NCBI GenBank assembly: GCA_027257055.1
Contig: JAPVLO010000059.1
Location: 2,914,001 to 2,978,000, forward strand
Direction of reading: 5' to 3'
Source of the DNA: Cephalopachus bancanus
Taxonomy: Eukaryota > Chordata > Mammalia > Primates > Tarsiidae
Length of the DNA: 64,000 nt
Within the stretch, counting starts at the first letter, position 1, and each line of letters starts with the position of its first letter. The notes beneath the pieces were generated by a model. That model saw only the letters and a program-made list of their open reading frames with translations, did no database searches and was not told where the DNA came from. Shown one piece after another: positions 11,785 through 22,698 of this stretch. A program made the position numbers and the translations under genes.

Positions 11785-13660
11785 AATGGTAATTTTAATG
11801 GTTTTATTGAGGTAAAATTTACATACCACAAATTCATCCACCTAAATGTACAGTTTGATGAGTTTTTGTAAATTTACACAGTTGTGCAATCATCACCACA
11901 TACAGTTTTTGAACAGTTCTATCAATCCAAAATGTTACTTCATGCCCTTTGCAGATAACTCCCACTCTCACACAGGAACATCTCTGTAGATTTGTCTTTT
12001 CTAAAAATTGAATCATACAGTATAGACTCTTTGATGTCTGGATGTTTTCACTTAGCATAATGTTATTGAAATACATCTAGGTTATCTAGGTTATATCATG
12101 CATTGGCCGTTCATTCGCTTAAGATGTTGAGCATCAATCTCTAATTACTTCTTATCCCTTTATAAACAGATAGATATCTGGATTACTTCCAGCTTGGGGC
12201 TACTATGTATAACACTGTTACAAAAGTTCACATACAAATCTTGGAATAGACATATATTTCATTTCTCTAAAAGTTTTCATTTCAATACCTAGAAGTGGAA
12301 TTTCATGGTCATATAAGTACCTGTTTAACTTTTTCAAAATGTGGCAAACTGTTTTCCAAAGTAGCTATACCATTCACATTCCTACCAGCAACGTATAAAG
12401 GTCCAAGTTTACCTTTTCTCCATATCTTTACCAGAACTTATTATCTGTCTTTTTTATTTTAGCTATCCTACTGTATGTAAATTGGTGTTTCAATGCAGTT
12501 TGTAATAATATTTCATATTATTCCTTCTCTTTGAATTTGCATTTTCCTAGTGATGATGAGCATTTTTCATGTGCTTATTTGCTATACATATATACACACA
12601 CACACACTTTGGGTTATTTTTTATTATTGACTTAAAAGAATTCTTTATACTGTATATTCTGGATGCAAATGCTTTATCAGATATAATTTGTCAATATTTT
12701 ATCCCATTTTATGGCTTGCCCTCTTATTTTTTTAATAGTGTTTTTTAAATAACTCAAGTTTTTAAATGCTATGAAGTTCAATTTATTATTTATTTTTCTT
12801 CTAAGAATCCTGATTTTGGTGTTAATTTTAAGAAATCTTTGATTAATGTAAAGTCATAAAAACTTTCTTCTATGCTTTTATCTAAAAGTTTTAGTGCTTA
12901 CATTTTGATCTGTAATCCATTCCGAGTTAACTTTGTATATAGTACAAGGTAATTTGGGGGTAAAGATATCCAATTATTCCACTTTATAGTCTTTGGAAAT
13001 ACAATTTGGTCATAGTTTATAATCCTTTTTATTTATATGTTGCTGGATTCATTTTAAATGACATCTTTTTAAAATTTCATTTTCTAATTCTTTGTTGCTG
13101 GTAAATAGAAATAAAATTGATTTTTTATATTGACTTTGTATCCAGCAACCCTGCTAAATTCATTTGTTAAATTTACATAATTATCTTCTGCAAATTATAT
13201 AATTTTATTGCTTCCTTTCCCACTATCTTTACTCATTTCTGTGCCCCTCCTCTCCCCCTCCAGCCTTTCTACATTCACAGGACTTCCAGTGCAATGCTGG
13301 AGAGTAGGGTGAGAACAGTAGCCCTTTTCCACATCTAATCTCAGGGCAAGACTTTCAATATTTCACTTAATCATAGTTTTTTTTTAATAGATATAGCATG
13401 TTTATTGAGGATGCTTACTTATATTTCTCACTTGTTAAAAGTTCTTTTCAAGATTAGATGTTGAATGTTATCAAATACTTTTCTGTATCTGTTAAGATCA
13501 TCATATGGTTTCTCTCCTTTTTCTGTTATTATATAATTTGATTTTTGAACATCATTCAACATCTCATACCTATAATAAACAAACTTGGTCATGACAAGTA
13601 TCCTTTTTATAAATTGCTTGATCTGCTATCGTTTTGTTTAGGATTTTTGCATTCTTAAGA
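11785..13660 (-). mobile_element. Ancient L1 (L1M) 3' region, copy 3
   Basis: A third restart: tggttttattgaggtaaaat, cagttgtgcaatcatcacca, cacttagcataatgttattg. It then runs through antisense ORF2 to about 13660 (gtatccagcaaccctgctaa, agatcatcatatggtttctc). Three similar 3' UTRs in series indicate stacked insertions into one another's A-rich tails or a tandem rearrangement. Confidence 0.7.
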
Positions 13661-14005
13661 CTACCATCTCTTCCCTACCTCTTTAGTAGCCGCTTTCTAT
13701 TGGGCTTTTTAGTCTTCCAGGGCTTTATCATTTACAAATCAACAAATGCTTCAAAGAGAAAAAGATTGAGAATGTTGAAGTCACTTCAATGCGCTTCCTC
13801 CCTCCACGATATGAGTCTCTCAAGTCCTAGATGCCTTGGTAGCTTACAATGCCTTCAAACAAATGTTTTCTCAGTATTTTGTGTAGGTCTTCTAGTTGGT
13901 CTGTTGGAGTAGTGTTAGCTACTAAACATTAACAGTAGAAATGTATCTTTTATAATATAAACTAAATCATATTATTATTCTCCTTTGAATTAGCTAATGA
14001 CTAAT
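13661..14005. other. No assigned feature
   Basis: About 345 bases. The 92-residue frame over 13634-13912 has no domain I recognise and begins within the L1 relic, so I treat it as chance. Confidence 0.4.
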
Positions 14006-14009
14006 CAAC

Positions 14010-14345
14010 TGTGCTTATAAAAACTCCATATTCCCTACTATGTCCTATAAGATCTTAAATAATCCAGCCCCAGCCTTTCCTTCCATCATCTCTTACCACT
14101 TACTCCCTTGTTCACTCCTCTCCAGCTATGTGAATCTATTTTCTGCTCCTCTAACCCCACCATGTTCGTTCCCTAACCAGTGCCTTTGCATTTCTTTTTC
14201 CCTTATCCTGGAACACCATTTCCCTGATCTTTGCATGGCTGCCTCACTTTAGTCATTTTGTCTCAGTTTCAATGTCACCTCCTCAAAGAGACTTTCTCAA
14301 GATAATTTATCTAATCTTATCTTGCCTGTCTGATCCCCACAAACG
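14010..14345 (+). mobile_element. L2 LINE relic
   Basis: L2 order is kept: atcttaaataatccagcccc, ccagtgcctttgcatttc, ttatcctggaacaccatttc, ttcaatgtcacctcctcaaa. The 70-residue frame at 14040-14252 is L2-derived. Confidence 0.75.
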
Positions 14346-14589
14346 ATATAATATACATGAAAGAAGGGCTGGTGAGATAAAGTCAACAGAAATACAGTTT
14401 GAGCTTTCCAAAAAGTACAATGCTACCTCTATCCCACCTCTACATTCAACATAACAAAAATAATAAACTAAGAAGATAACACCTTTGGGGGCAGAACCAC
14501 CTTTGTACACTACAATACAGAACTTAACTACATGACCTTTCTCCGGAGTATCACAAACTTGGATTCTAATCATTACTATATCACTCTCC

Positions 14590-14775
14590 AGATGTACGAT
14601 TTCAAGCACGATTCTCACCCTCAGCTCCCCAAACAATAAAATGGGAATAATGATAGTATCCATTTGATAGTATTGTTGCAATTATGAAATAAATGCTATT
14701 GTGTATGCAAAGTACTTAATGCAGTAGCTGAGTCATAAGAAGTTTTCCATAAACAAGAGCTATTATGATGACAAT
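14590..14775 (-). mobile_element. MIR SINE relic
   Basis: Antisense MIR: aataaaatgggaataatgat, then gttgcaattatgaaataaat, then gcaaagtacttaatgcag, then a gctattatgatgac tail. Confidence 0.72.
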
Positions 14776-16210
14776 GATGCTCATGATGATGAAAGTAATA
14801 AGGTAAAATACTAAATAATTCAATCAAACACACACACAAACACAAAATTAAATATCATAATTAATCTCTACAAAGTGGATGCAGCCTTACTTACATTAGC
14901 AGATTTGGTAGAAACTTCATTTCTTTGACTTCTGTACTAGGTAAGTTTGGGCAAGGAATATAGACCAGTCCCAGTAAGTCTACTCAAAAATAAGAAGGAT
15001 TGGAAGAATATCATAGTATCTCATAAAACTGAATGAAAAATTGAAAAACCAAGCTTTGTGAAGAACTGAAATTGAAGTGGCTCCAGAGAACTGGGAGGCA
15101 GGACCTTAGAGAATCTCCCCCCAGAGCACTGCAATTTAAATGACTAACATATCATCAATATCTACCTTTTGCTCTCTGTTCAAAAATCAAAATTCTAAGG
15201 AGAGAGAATCTGAATGGCATAATCAGGTCAGATGCCTAAACCTAGCAAACACTGTCCCAAGTAAAACAGTCAACTATTACAGATTCAGCTGCCGAGGAGC
15301 CCACCTCTGTGGATCAGGGGACAGTTTCCAGAAAAGAATTTTGTTTTAGAGTCAGAAGGTAATCCCAAGAGGTAATACTACAATCCTAGGGATCCTATCT
15401 AAGACAGGCTTTCCCTAAAAGAAGTCATTTTGTTCTAATCTTTGCCCATCCAGAGTAGTAGTGACCAAGTTATGAACCATTAGCTGATTGGGAGGGATTT
15501 AATTACAAATTAAATATAATTGAATCATTGAATTTGCTTTCAAGTCCTCTAAATAGAATAACAACATGCTACCTGGTAAAGCCAATTTTGCACATCAGAG
15601 CTGAATTCTTTGTTTTCTACGATGACACTTTCTACGATGACACAGAAAGCTTTTGTGAGATTTTTTTTTTTAAGTGTAGCAGTACGCTTTTAAAAATTTT
15701 GTAGTGCAAGTCATCAAAATTTGGGAGAAACATGATGGAAACTGTGCTCCATAGACACCATTGAAGGAACTTTGCAAGGGAGTATAAAATATTTACCAAT
15801 GCCCAAGAAAATTTTCATATTTTACAGGAATCAAAAATTTTATTAAGATCTCTGATTTCAAAATTCCTCTCTACTCCTCTAACACAAATTGTTAGTGATT
15901 AAAAAAGGCTAAGGAAGAACTACAAAATACAATGAGTGCATTCTACTTTAGAAAGAGCATATCCTATTGCATCTGTCAAAAAGATATCGAGAAAATTGCA
16001 TCTACGGCAGTCTGGAAAAACTGAAATTAGCAGTCCCCTGTGAAGTATTGCAAATGTGAACAATGGTTGAGAGTCATGGACATTAACAACAGAGAAAGAA
16101 AAAGAAGATAGGGATGTGGGTAGAAATGATTTCCATGATATCACTGACATTCATATACATTCCCTTAACCTATTGCATCATTATCTTCTACTAGGACTAT
16201 TTACTGGACC
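14776..16210. other. Unique DNA with a 15-bp tandem duplication
   Basis: About 1.4 kb with no gene or assigned repeat. At 15614-15643 the 15-mer TTTCTACGATGACAC occurs twice in direct tandem without a mismatch. A T-run lies at 15661-15671. Confidence 0.5.
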
Positions 16211-16223
16211 TGTGATTCCAAGA

Positions 16224-16467
16224 TTTTTTTTTTTTTTTTTTTGAGTTGGAGTCTCACTCTGTCGCTCAGACTAGAGTGCAGTGGCCGCTCCTGGCCACCT
16301 CAGCCTCTACCTGCTGGGCTCCAGCGATCCTTCCGCCTCAGCCTTCCAAGTAGCCGGAATTACAGGCATGTACTACCATGCCTGGCTGATTTTTTTATTT
16401 ATTGTAGAGATGAGGTCTCGCTGCCCAGGCGGGTCTCGAACCCATGGGCTCAGGCAATCCACTCACC
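16224..16467 (-). mobile_element. 5'-truncated Alu
   Basis: Lineage-specific Alu in minus orientation with its tail as a long T-run from 16224. It stops at caatccactcacctt, so about 45 bases of the 5' end are missing. Flanks TTCCAAGATTTTTT (16216 on) and TTCAAGACTTTTTT (16468 on) are a diverged duplication. Truncation with a duplication indicates incomplete reverse transcription, not later deletion. Confidence 0.88.
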
Positions 16468-16599
16468 TTCAAGACTTTTTTGAAGAGAAAAAAATTCATT
16501 CAACATTTGGAAGATTGGTTTAGGGCAACCAAAGAAGAGGTATATACAGCATGATGAAGAAGACTCTTGAGTCAGACTACTAGATCTATTCCCAGCTCC

Positions 16600-16700
16600 C
16601 TCTCTCATATATCTCTATCTATCTAACTATCTATCTATATACACACACATATATATACACACACACTATACACACACACACAATATATGTATATACATAC
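16600..16700. repeat. Compound microsatellite (TCTA, CA, TA)
   Basis: tatctatctaactatctatc is followed by alternating acacac and atatat runs up to about 16700. Confidence 0.8.
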
Positions 16701-16704
16701 TGTG

Positions 16705-17045
16705 GTAAAATATATATAAAATTTGCCATTTTAACCATATTTAAGTGTATAGTTCTGTGGTATTAAGTATATTCACAATGTTATGCAACAACCATCTGTA
16801 TCTAGGTGCAAGACATGTCATCATCTCAAAGGGTAACCCCATACCCATTAAGTATACATTCCCTCCTCCATCCTCCCATCCCTGGCAACCACTCATCTGT
16901 TTTTAGTCTCTGGATTTGCCTATTACAAGCACTTCATATCATGGATCCTACAGTATGTAGCCACTTTTGTCTAGCTTATTTTGCTTAGCATGTTTTCAAG
17001 ATTCATTCAGGTTGTAGCAGGTATATTTTACTACAGTAAAAAAAT
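16705..17045 (-). mobile_element. Ancient L1 (L1M) 3' UTR relic
   Basis: Antisense L1M motifs: aaatttgccattttaaccat, ttctgtggtattaagtatat, ggcaaccactcatctg, ttgcttagcatgttttcaag. Confidence 0.75.
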
Positions 17046-17434
17046 TAATGCAATTTTTAAAAATTGCACAAAGCATATATAAAAACACAGAAGGAACAGT
17101 TAAAGGGGTGGAGCTTATTTAGAAAAAACTTGAGTTCTGGGCAAGGGGAGACAAGAAGGGGCACTGGGACAGCAATTGTCAATTCAAAGAGTCATTGTGT
17201 ATAAAGAGACTAAGGTTTATTCTATTCAGCCCCAGATTATCCCACATAACCAAGAGTAGACAATACAAGGAGAGAAATTTCAGTTTCACATAAGAAAACC
17301 CTTACAACTGTATTGTCCAACGATAGAATAGATTGTTTTTTATAAATAATGAGCTTCACTTCTCTGGAAGTATTGAAGTATAAATGGAATATTCCCTTGG
17401 CAGAATCTTTAGAGAAGCAAGCATCAGATAAAAG
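17046..17434. other. No assigned feature
   Basis: About 390 bases of unique sequence with no gene or repeat recognised. Confidence 0.45.
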
Positions 17435-17435
17435 T

Positions 17436-17737
17436 CTAGTCGAGCGCAGTGGCTTAAGCCTGTAATCCCAGCACTTTGGGAGGCCGAGGTAAGAGGACTG
17501 CCTGAGCCCATGGGTTCGAGAACAGCCTGAACAACTTGGTGAGACCTCATCTCTACAATACATCAAAAAATTAGCCAGGCGTGGTAGCGCGTGCCTGTAG
17601 TTCTGGCTACTTGGAAGGCTGAGGCGGAAGGATGGCCTGAACCCAGGAGGTCGACACTGGGGTGGCCCTGAGTGTGCCATTGCACTCCAGCCTGGGCGAC
17701 GGAGTGAGACTCCAACTCAAAAAAAAAAAAAAAAAAG
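17436..17737 (+). mobile_element. Dimeric Alu, older or intermediate form
   Basis: A full dimer. The head reads agcctgtaatcccagcactt as in AluJ, but the linker (CAATACATCAAAAAA) and CCAACTC tail match the local subfamily. It looks intermediate between AluJ and the young copies. No clean duplication was found. Confidence 0.88.
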
Positions 17738-18570
17738 CTTATCTAAATAAGTGGTTCCTAAAAGTCAATTAACAGGGTGATGTCCATACATGATGAGGTT
17801 TTCATTCATTGGTGGTAAAAATGACAAAAACAAAGATAAAACTATGAGGTTTTTAATATATATATATAAAGTTAAATGTATTTGATCATTTTAATTCTAA
17901 GATTATATCTTCCCTTCTTTTGTTATAAAAATAGCCAACCACTTCTGAAAAAGATAGTGACTGACAGTTTTTTTTGTTCATGTCCTTTTGGGGGGCAAAA
18001 CTGAAAGTCAACAAAGTAAAGTCAGCCTTTAATTTTAGTAAGGAAGATTGTACTAGTCTCAAAGTCTGAGAATCATTTGAAGAGATAACTTTTAAGACTC
18101 TTTTGAAATTACAAGAATCTATGTTTGTGACCAAGTATTATTATCAAAGCTGCTCTCATTGTGCATTTTAATCATATTTCAGCTGTGTGCAAGGACTGGA
18201 GCACCCCCCCAAGGGGATCTTCCCCAAGGCTTCTGCCTTCATGGGAATGGCCTGAAATGACACAGAATTTGAAGGAATTCCCAGCATTCAAGGATTTCAG
18301 CTACATGAAAAAAAGAGAGAGCTTTGCTCTAGGAATGTTTACCTAAATTTACCACAGAGTCAGTGGGCCAAATTCCAAGTACCATTGACCTCTCAGTGGA
18401 TGTCAATTTTACTGCACAGATGTGTTTAGGAGAAAAAATATATGTGCATGGGTGGCTGTGAGTGTGCATGTAGAGAGATAAAGAGAGGGGGATATGAATG
18501 GACAAAGACAATAGCAATCATAAGAGGGAAAAAGATGATATACCTTTAGAATTACATCTAAGAACCATAT
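17738..18570. other. Unique DNA
   Basis: About 830 bases. A short TA run lies at 17857-17870. The small open frames have no recognisable content. Confidence 0.45.
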
Positions 18571-18573
18571 AGT

Positions 18574-18857
18574 GGTTGGGTGTGGTGGCTCACACCTGTA
18601 ATCACAGCACTTTGGGATACCGAGGTGGGAGGATTGCTTGAACCCAGGAGTTAAAGAACAGCCTGGGCAACACAGTGAAAAATTTTGTCTTACAAAAAAA
18701 TTTTTTTAATTTAAAAATTACCCAGACGTGGTGGTGCGTGTCTGTAGTCCCAGTTACTCGGCAGGTTGAGGCAGGAGGATCATCTGATCCCAGGAAGTTG
18801 AGGCTGTGGTGAGCCAAGATTGCCTGAGAACCCCGAATCACAAAAAAAAAAAAAAAT
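18574..18857 (+). mobile_element. AluJ-like dimer, 3' part rearranged
   Basis: The head ggctcacacctgtaatcaca and the right-monomer segment cccagttactcggcaggttg are AluJ-like. The gcactgcactccagcctggg block is missing and replaced by a short divergent stretch before the A-tail at 18841-18856. Confidence 0.82.
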
Positions 18858-19395
18858 CATTTAGTGATAAACAAAAATAAGGTTTAGAGCCTATTATTGT
18901 CTTTTTTGTATTTTTTTGTCACCCTTTTAAAAATCAACACAAAAAAAATGTAAAGGTACCAAGTTATTTTATTGTCAGAAGCCAAAAGAGTAAAAATGCA
19001 TTGATGACATCACTCTATACCAAATCCCTAGAGCTTTTTGAATCTGTTATTTATGGTTTTTCCTGCAATATCTCCATTTGGATCCTGCTGAAAACGCTTT
19101 TCTCTCTGTCACTCACAATCTGTCAAGACAGCATCATCTTCTGTGGTTTAAAAACAGAAACTCCATTTAACTCCATATTTGATAAAGACATCTCATTCAC
19201 ATCCCTTAACTAACAATAATTATTCTAATTTACCATATGAAGACAAGGGAAAAAAACCTTACATTTTGCAACCTATTTTATATCATGGAACACATGGAAA
19301 AGAAATGGTCCCACACTTGAGATTAAAAAAACATAACTTATTAAGTTAAAAAAAGGACCTAACATGAATGTATGCCTTTGGTACATTCTCCCTAT
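18858..19395. other. Unique DNA
   Basis: About 540 bases with no gene or repeat recognised. Confidence 0.45.
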
Positions 19396-19399
19396 ATTC

Positions 19400-19620
19400 C
19401 AGTCAGGCTAGCAGTTTGGGCTTTCAGATCTTACTTAGATTCAAATTCTGGTTTGCTACTTATATAACCTAAAACAAGACATGTAACCTTTCTAAGTCTT
19501 TTTTATCTTTAAAACGGGAGCATGTGTCAATATCTATCTTATAAGATTAAATCAGACAATTAATAAATGCTAGCTGCTATCACTATTATTAATACTATTA
19601 TCGTTTTCCTCCTCCTTCTT
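19400..19620 (-). mobile_element. MIR SINE relic
   Basis: Antisense MIR: agattcaaattctggtttgc, then acatgtaacctttctaagtc, then aaacgggagcatgtgtcaat, then an att-rich tail. Confidence 0.72.
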
Positions 19621-19639
19621 ATCATCAACACCACTATCA

Positions 19640-20130
19640 TCAACAAATCAATGCAGCAGTTAAGGTTCTTTGGTGACAAACAAATCCTCCTGCCTAACCT
19701 TAGCAAATAAGAAAGAAATTTACTCCAGGTGTACAGAATAACACCTAGAACTCAAAGTAAAACTAAATCAAACTTAGAAGCAACAGAAATCAGGACCCCT
19801 AGAATTAATGGTCAATCAGTTCTTCAGCCTGCCATCATCAGGAAGAATCAACTGCAATGCATTTTCCATCCTTGGGTCAATGTACTCACAATTCAGAATT
19901 CTTGAAGAAAAAAAACAGAGGGGGTGTCGGGAGAGAGAGGGTGCAAGCTGCCTTGGTCACATGGCCACTTGGTGAGGTGAAGGCAAGGTGTTTGACAGTC
20001 CCAATAATACTGCATTAGGCGGGGGAGGCTATTCCCAAGGCAAAATCCACATGTTGTAGCTCAAAGGAGGGTACAAATGCTGAGCAGATACAAACACCCA
20101 GAAATATTATTCTTACACCATTATATCCCA
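19640..20130. repeat. Probable old interspersed repeat, family unresolved
   Basis: The texture resembles a mammalian interspersed repeat (agcagttaaggttctttggt, ccttggtcacatggccactt, aatgctgagcagatacaaac). I cannot name the family and give it low weight. Confidence 0.3.
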
Positions 20131-20785
20131 AGAACCTACTCCATCAAGTTCAATTAAGGCTTCACCCTCTTCTCTCCTTATCAGCCTCTCTATTTGGTAA
20201 TTATTATTCTAATATATGTATTAATTTTTAAAGTTGTTGTAACTTATTTTTAGGAAGGTTAAAAGGCCCCAGAGCTCTAAACTATCCGTGCTCCTTTTTT
20301 AAAAAATATACTGCTTGCTAAAAAGAAATTATTTTTGTTAAAAACTTTCCTATTAGAATTTCCAGAAAATTAATTGCCTTTATGGTCAAGTTATTTGGTA
20401 GTGATTTGTGCTATTAAGAAGCACATAAAGCATCTATTGAAAAAGTTATCTCAAGATGACTTAGAGAAATAGTTGCTCTCTTAAAAAGAAATATATTTTA
20501 TTTTTAAGTTCAATAAGATGATATTTATGATCAGAAAATAGGGTGCGAAGTAAGATTTTGTTTTGATCATTTTTGTTGATGATGATGTTTTAGTGAGAAA
20601 GAATTAACAATAAAAAACAATGGTGTAAGTACAATAAAAATAAATAATGAAATATATGACCTACAATTCCATTAAAATTTTCTTCCAGCTTACTAGCTGA
20701 ACAAATCCCAAACAATGAAAATATACAGACTCTGATTAATTTGGAGCCCCAAACAACTATGAAGCTCAGTGAAAATATATCTCAT
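20131..20785. other. AT-rich unique DNA
   Basis: About 650 bases with no gene or repeat recognised. Confidence 0.45.
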
Positions 20786-20789
20786 AAAA

Positions 20790-20990
20790 CCCAGGGCCCT
20801 GGGGACACACAGAGCTGAGACAAATCCCAGCTCCACCTTTAACAGCTGTGTGATTCTAAGCAAGTTACTAATCTGCCAAAATATCCAGGTCTCACCTCAC
20901 CTGTAAATGAAATAAATAAGATGATAGGATGTTCTGAGGACTTAATGATATAATGCATAGAAGCAGAAGAGGCTTGATACTTTATCTGGA
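20790..20990 (-). mobile_element. MIR SINE relic
   Basis: Antisense MIR: atcccagctccacctttaac, agctgtgtgattctaagcaa, then gatgataggatgttctgagg. Confidence 0.72.
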
Positions 20991-21064
20991 AGATAGCACT
21001 CAATGATAAATATTAATATTTATATATTTACATGTATATATACAGAGAGAGAGAGAGAAGCAAG

Positions 21065-21240
21065 CAGTAGTTCTCAAAAAAGAGTGATTTTGCTCCCCAA
21101 AGGGCATCTGGCAACAGCTGGAGACATCTGTGGTTGTCACAACCGGGGGGGGATAGGAAATGCTTCTAGAATCCAGCTGGTAGAAGCCAGGGATGTTGCT
21201 AAACCTCCTACAGGCCCTTACAACAGAATTATCCCAGGTC
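21065..21240 (+). mobile_element. MER20 (hAT-Charlie) relic
   Basis: It reads gtgattttgctccccaaagg, catctggcaacagctggaga, tggttgtcacaaccgggggg, cagggatgttgctaaacctc, then cagaattatcccaggtca. This is the MER20 order. GA-rich simple sequence flanks it at 21042-21057 and 21241-21270. Confidence 0.82.
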
Positions 21241-21344
21241 AAGAGAGAGAGGAGAGAGAGGGACAGAGAGGCAGAGAAGCAATGTGCTGTAACTCAGAAC
21301 CTGTAATAGATTTGGAAGGAGAGGTACATTCAGAGCCAGAACAG

Positions 21345-21480
21345 AACAGTTGATAAGAGCAGTAGATATGGAATTAGATCAATGGGTTTCTGCTATATAT
21401 AAGCACTCTTGAGCCTCAGGGTCCTGGTTTGTACAATAAGCATAATAACACCTACCTCAAAATGTTGTTAGTATGCATGG
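21345..21480 (-). mobile_element. MIR SINE relic (partial)
   Basis: Antisense MIR: cttgagcctcagggtcctgg, then gtacaataagcataataaca, then cctacctcaaaatgttgtta. Confidence 0.65.
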
Positions 21481-21955
21481 CATTCACTCCTGACCAAATC
21501 ATTATGGATGGCCACTGACATAACCAGTCACATTGCACCAGTGTGCATATCCACTGTGAACTCGAATTGTTGGGTACACATAATAAGGAAGTGGTACTAG
21601 TCTTATATGTTAGACTAACAGCCAGATTTGAAGTTTGACTCTGTTACACTGGAAATACTTAGAATGATTCGTTAACCTCAGGAAGAATAATCAGTGCTCT
21701 CTTATAAGGAAGCAAACAGCCTGATTCCAAACTCAACTTAGTCTTCCCTGCAGAGCAGGTGTTCTCAACTTGGGATTCCCCAAAACCTATGAAATTTTTT
21801 ATTCATATATGTGTGGGTATAGTTGTATTTTTCTCTGAAGAGGGTCCAAAAACAGTTGAAGGACCACTGAGTTAGAGGTACACATTTTTCAATATAAAGT
21901 AATAACCAGGAGGCAGTAGAATTTCTAAGGAGATCATTATAATGGAAAGGAGACA
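21481..21955. other. Unique DNA, possible old repeat
   Basis: About 475 bases. The part near 21755-21875 has the look of an old repeat, but I cannot assign it. Confidence 0.35.
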
Positions 21956-21959
21956 GTAT

Positions 21960-22169
21960 TTGGGAATGATTAAGAACTCAGATCTTGGAGTTTGAATTCT
22001 GCCTTTGCTACTTAACTGGCTGCGCAACCTTGGATAACTGACAGAAATATGACTTCTTTGAGTCTTATCTGCAATGCTGGAACACTCATAGTATCTGCCT
22101 TAGAGACATCTTAGAGCAATAAAATGAGACAATCTCAGGAAGGTATTTAGCACAGTGCCCAAAACACAG
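21960..22169 (-). mobile_element. MIR SINE relic, interrupted at its end
   Basis: Antisense MIR: agatcttggagtttgaattc, gctgcgcaaccttggataac, tttagcacagtgcccaaaac. The Tigger-like MITE begins two bases later. Confidence 0.72.
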
Positions 22170-22171
22170 TA

Positions 22172-22696
22172 CAGAAGTCCCCTAATATCCACAAGAAGTA
22201 TGTTTCAAGACCTCCAGTGGATACCTGAAACTATGAATAGTACTGAACTCTATATATCCTAAGTTTTTCCTACACATACATAAAGTTAAATTTATCAATT
22301 AGGCACAGTAAGAGATCAACAAAATAGTTAATGATAATAGAACAATTATAACGATATGCCAGCATCACTATTCTTGCATTTGGGGGCCATAATTAAGTAA
22401 AATAAGAGTTCCTTGAACACAAGCACTGCAATACAATGACAGTCAGTCTGATAACTGAGACAGCAACTAAGTGCCTAATGTATGGGTAGTGTCTACAGTG
22501 GATATGCTGGACAAAGGGAGGATTCGCATCTTAGGCAACAGAGCAAGACTACATCACACTACTTAGAACAGTGTGCAATTTAAAATTTATAAATTGCTCT
22601 TTTCTGGAATTTTATATTTAAAATTTTTGGGCTGCAGTTGATCACATGTAACTGAAACCATGGAAAGCAAAACCACAAATAAAGGGGCGACTACTG
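22172..22696. mobile_element. Tigger/pogo-like MITE with intact ends
   Basis: A 525-bp element bounded by TA on both sides (22170-22171 and 22697-22698), as Tc1/mariner-pogo elements are. The left end is CAGAAGTCCCCTAATATCCA. The reverse complement of the right end is CAGTAGTCGCCCCTTTATTT, so the termini are matched inverted repeats. The interior has no transposase frame, so it is an internally deleted non-autonomous copy. Confidence 0.8.
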
Positions 22697-22698
22697 TA

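Noticed and set aside
17237..17680. 147-residue frame
   Set aside because: Antisense reading of an Alu. Such frames recur at every Alu here (25294-25710, 42035-42472).
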